Source of the DNA: an uncultured Collinsella sp.
GTDB lineage: Bacteria > Actinomycetota > Coriobacteriia > Coriobacteriales > Coriobacteriaceae
Reading direction: 5' to 3'
DNA: 6,249 nt
Assembly (NCBI GenBank): GCA_900764415.1
Contig: CAAFOA010000368.1
Coordinates: forward strand, 1-6,249
Shown: piece by piece, positions 5,539-6,249 of the stretch
Layout: every line of letters begins with the position of its first letter
Numbering within the stretch: position 1 is the stretch's first letter
Made by a program: the position numbers and the translations under genes
The notes under the pieces: generated by a model
Database searches by the model: none
The model's input: only the letters and a program-made list of their open reading frames with translations
Told to the model about the DNA's origin: nothing

Positions 5539-6249
5539 ATGAGCGGACTGATAATCGATAGCGAGGCATGCGTTGGCTGTGGCCGCTGCGTTCGCGCCTG
5601 TGCCTCGGGTGGCATTGTGGTGGAGGGCGAGCGCCCCAACCGCTACGCCCATGTGACCGACGGCTGCATCTTGTGCGGCGGGTGCGTCGACGCCTGTCCC
5701 GTCAACGCCATTTCGATCGAGCGCGACGAGGCCGCCGGCGCGGTTGACCTCGATGCGTATCGAGACATTTGGGTATTCGTTCAGACCGACGAGCACGATG
5801 TCGTGGCCCCGGTGGCCTACGAGCTCATGGGCAAGGGCCGCGAGCTTGCCGATGCACGCGGCTGTCGCCTGGTGGCGCTGGTCGGCATGGGCCCCGAGGG
5901 CTCGCTCGGGGACCTGGAGCATCTGGTTTGCGCCGGTGCGGACGAAGTTCTGGTCTGTCGTGACGAGCGCCTGCGTCAGAACGACGCGGAGGTCTATGCT
6001 CGCCTCATCTGCGATTTGGTAACCGAGCGCAAGCCCGAAGCCATTCTGTACGGTGCGACCGCTTTTGGCCGCGAGCTGGCGCCTGGCGTTGCCGTGCGCC
6101 TGCGGACGGGCCTTACGGCCGACTGCACCGTGCTTTCGATGGATACGGAGACGGGCCTGCTGCAACAGACGCGTCCGGCGTTTGGCGGCAACTTGATGGC
6201 CACCATTATCTGCCCCAACCACCGTCCCCAGATGGCAACGGTGCGCTCC
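5539..6249 (+). CDS. etfA: Electron-transfer flavoprotein alpha subunit with N-terminal ferredoxin domain (partial)
   Basis: The ATG at 5539 follows the etfB stop with no gap; GAGGGG (5524-5529) is its ribosome binding site. The frame is open to the window end, giving 237 residues. Residues 1-60 are a two-cluster ferredoxin domain: CVGCGRCVRAC (C11, C14, C17, C21) and CILCGGCVDACP (C43, C46, C49, C53), enough for two [4Fe-4S] clusters. The usual Pro after the fourth Cys of the first set is Ala. After a linker comes the EtfA N-terminal domain (about 74-237) with DIWVFVQT, YGATAFGRELAPGVAVRL, GLTADCT and TRPAFGGNLMATIICP. The C-terminal FAD domain lies beyond the edge. Ferredoxin-fused EtfA is known from anaerobic complexes such as the Acetobacterium woodii lactate dehydrogenase/Etf and caffeyl-CoA reductase/Etf, where the extra clusters provide an entry or exit for ferredoxin electrons. 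This fits confurcation with the dehydrogenase encoded first in the operon. Confidence 0.94.
   Translation, partial: MSGLIIDSEACVGCGRCVRACASGGIVVEGERPNRYAHVTDGCILCGGCVDACPVNAISIERDEAAGAVDLDAYRDIWVFVQTDEHDVVAPVAYELMGKGRELADARGCRLVALVGMGPEGSLGDLEHLVCAGADEVLVCRDERLRQNDAEVYARLICDLVTERKPEAILYGATAFGRELAPGVAVRLRTGLTADCTVLSMDTETGLLQQTRPAFGGNLMATIICPNHRPQMATVRS

Noticed and set aside
5224..6222. Minus-strand open frame of 332 codons opposite etfB/etfA
   Set aside because: Same reason: antisense to well-recognised Etf genes.

Overview
The window looks like chromosomal DNA from a GC-rich, Gram-positive, anaerobic gut-type actinobacterium. Coriobacteriia, perhaps Collinsella or a relative, is my best guess. 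The clues are high GC with G/C-rich third codon positions, an LAxTG-type sortase signal, WxL-like surface proteins and a flavin-based lactate/2-hydroxyacid oxidation operon. The genus is inferred, not shown.

Left part (1-2773, all minus strand): a tight five-gene set, read from right to left. It encodes a 98-aa protein of unknown function, a 169-aa protein with an N-terminal membrane anchor, a 199-aa secreted WxL-like protein, an 85-aa mini surface protein with an LAQTG sorting signal, and a cysteine-rich secreted protein that runs out of the window at base 1. Spacings are a 4-bp overlap, 90 bp, a 17-bp overlap and 41 bp, so one transcript is likely. The membrane protein, WxL-like protein and small sortase-anchored protein together resemble, in layout, the csc surface clusters of Lactobacillales. 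I read the set as a compact cell-surface complex.

Middle (2774-3118): a 345-bp divergent intergenic region without a credible gene. It holds several repeat and palindrome structures that could be regulatory: a hairpin just before the minus-strand operon, phased TGAC repeats, and an 11-bp palindrome inside a promoter-like pair.

Right part (3119-6249, plus strand): an operon of an FAD-linked D-lactate/2-hydroxyacid dehydrogenase (GlcD family), the electron-transfer flavoprotein beta subunit, and the alpha subunit with an N-terminal two-cluster ferredoxin domain (cut off at the right edge). The genes overlap or abut. By analogy with the Acetobacterium woodii LDH/EtfAB complex, the dehydrogenase would pass electrons to EtfAB, which would couple NAD+ reduction to reduced ferredoxin (electron confurcation). 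That would let an anaerobe oxidise lactate or a related 2-hydroxyacid in the cytoplasm.

I saw no tRNA, rRNA, insertion sequence or CRISPR array.
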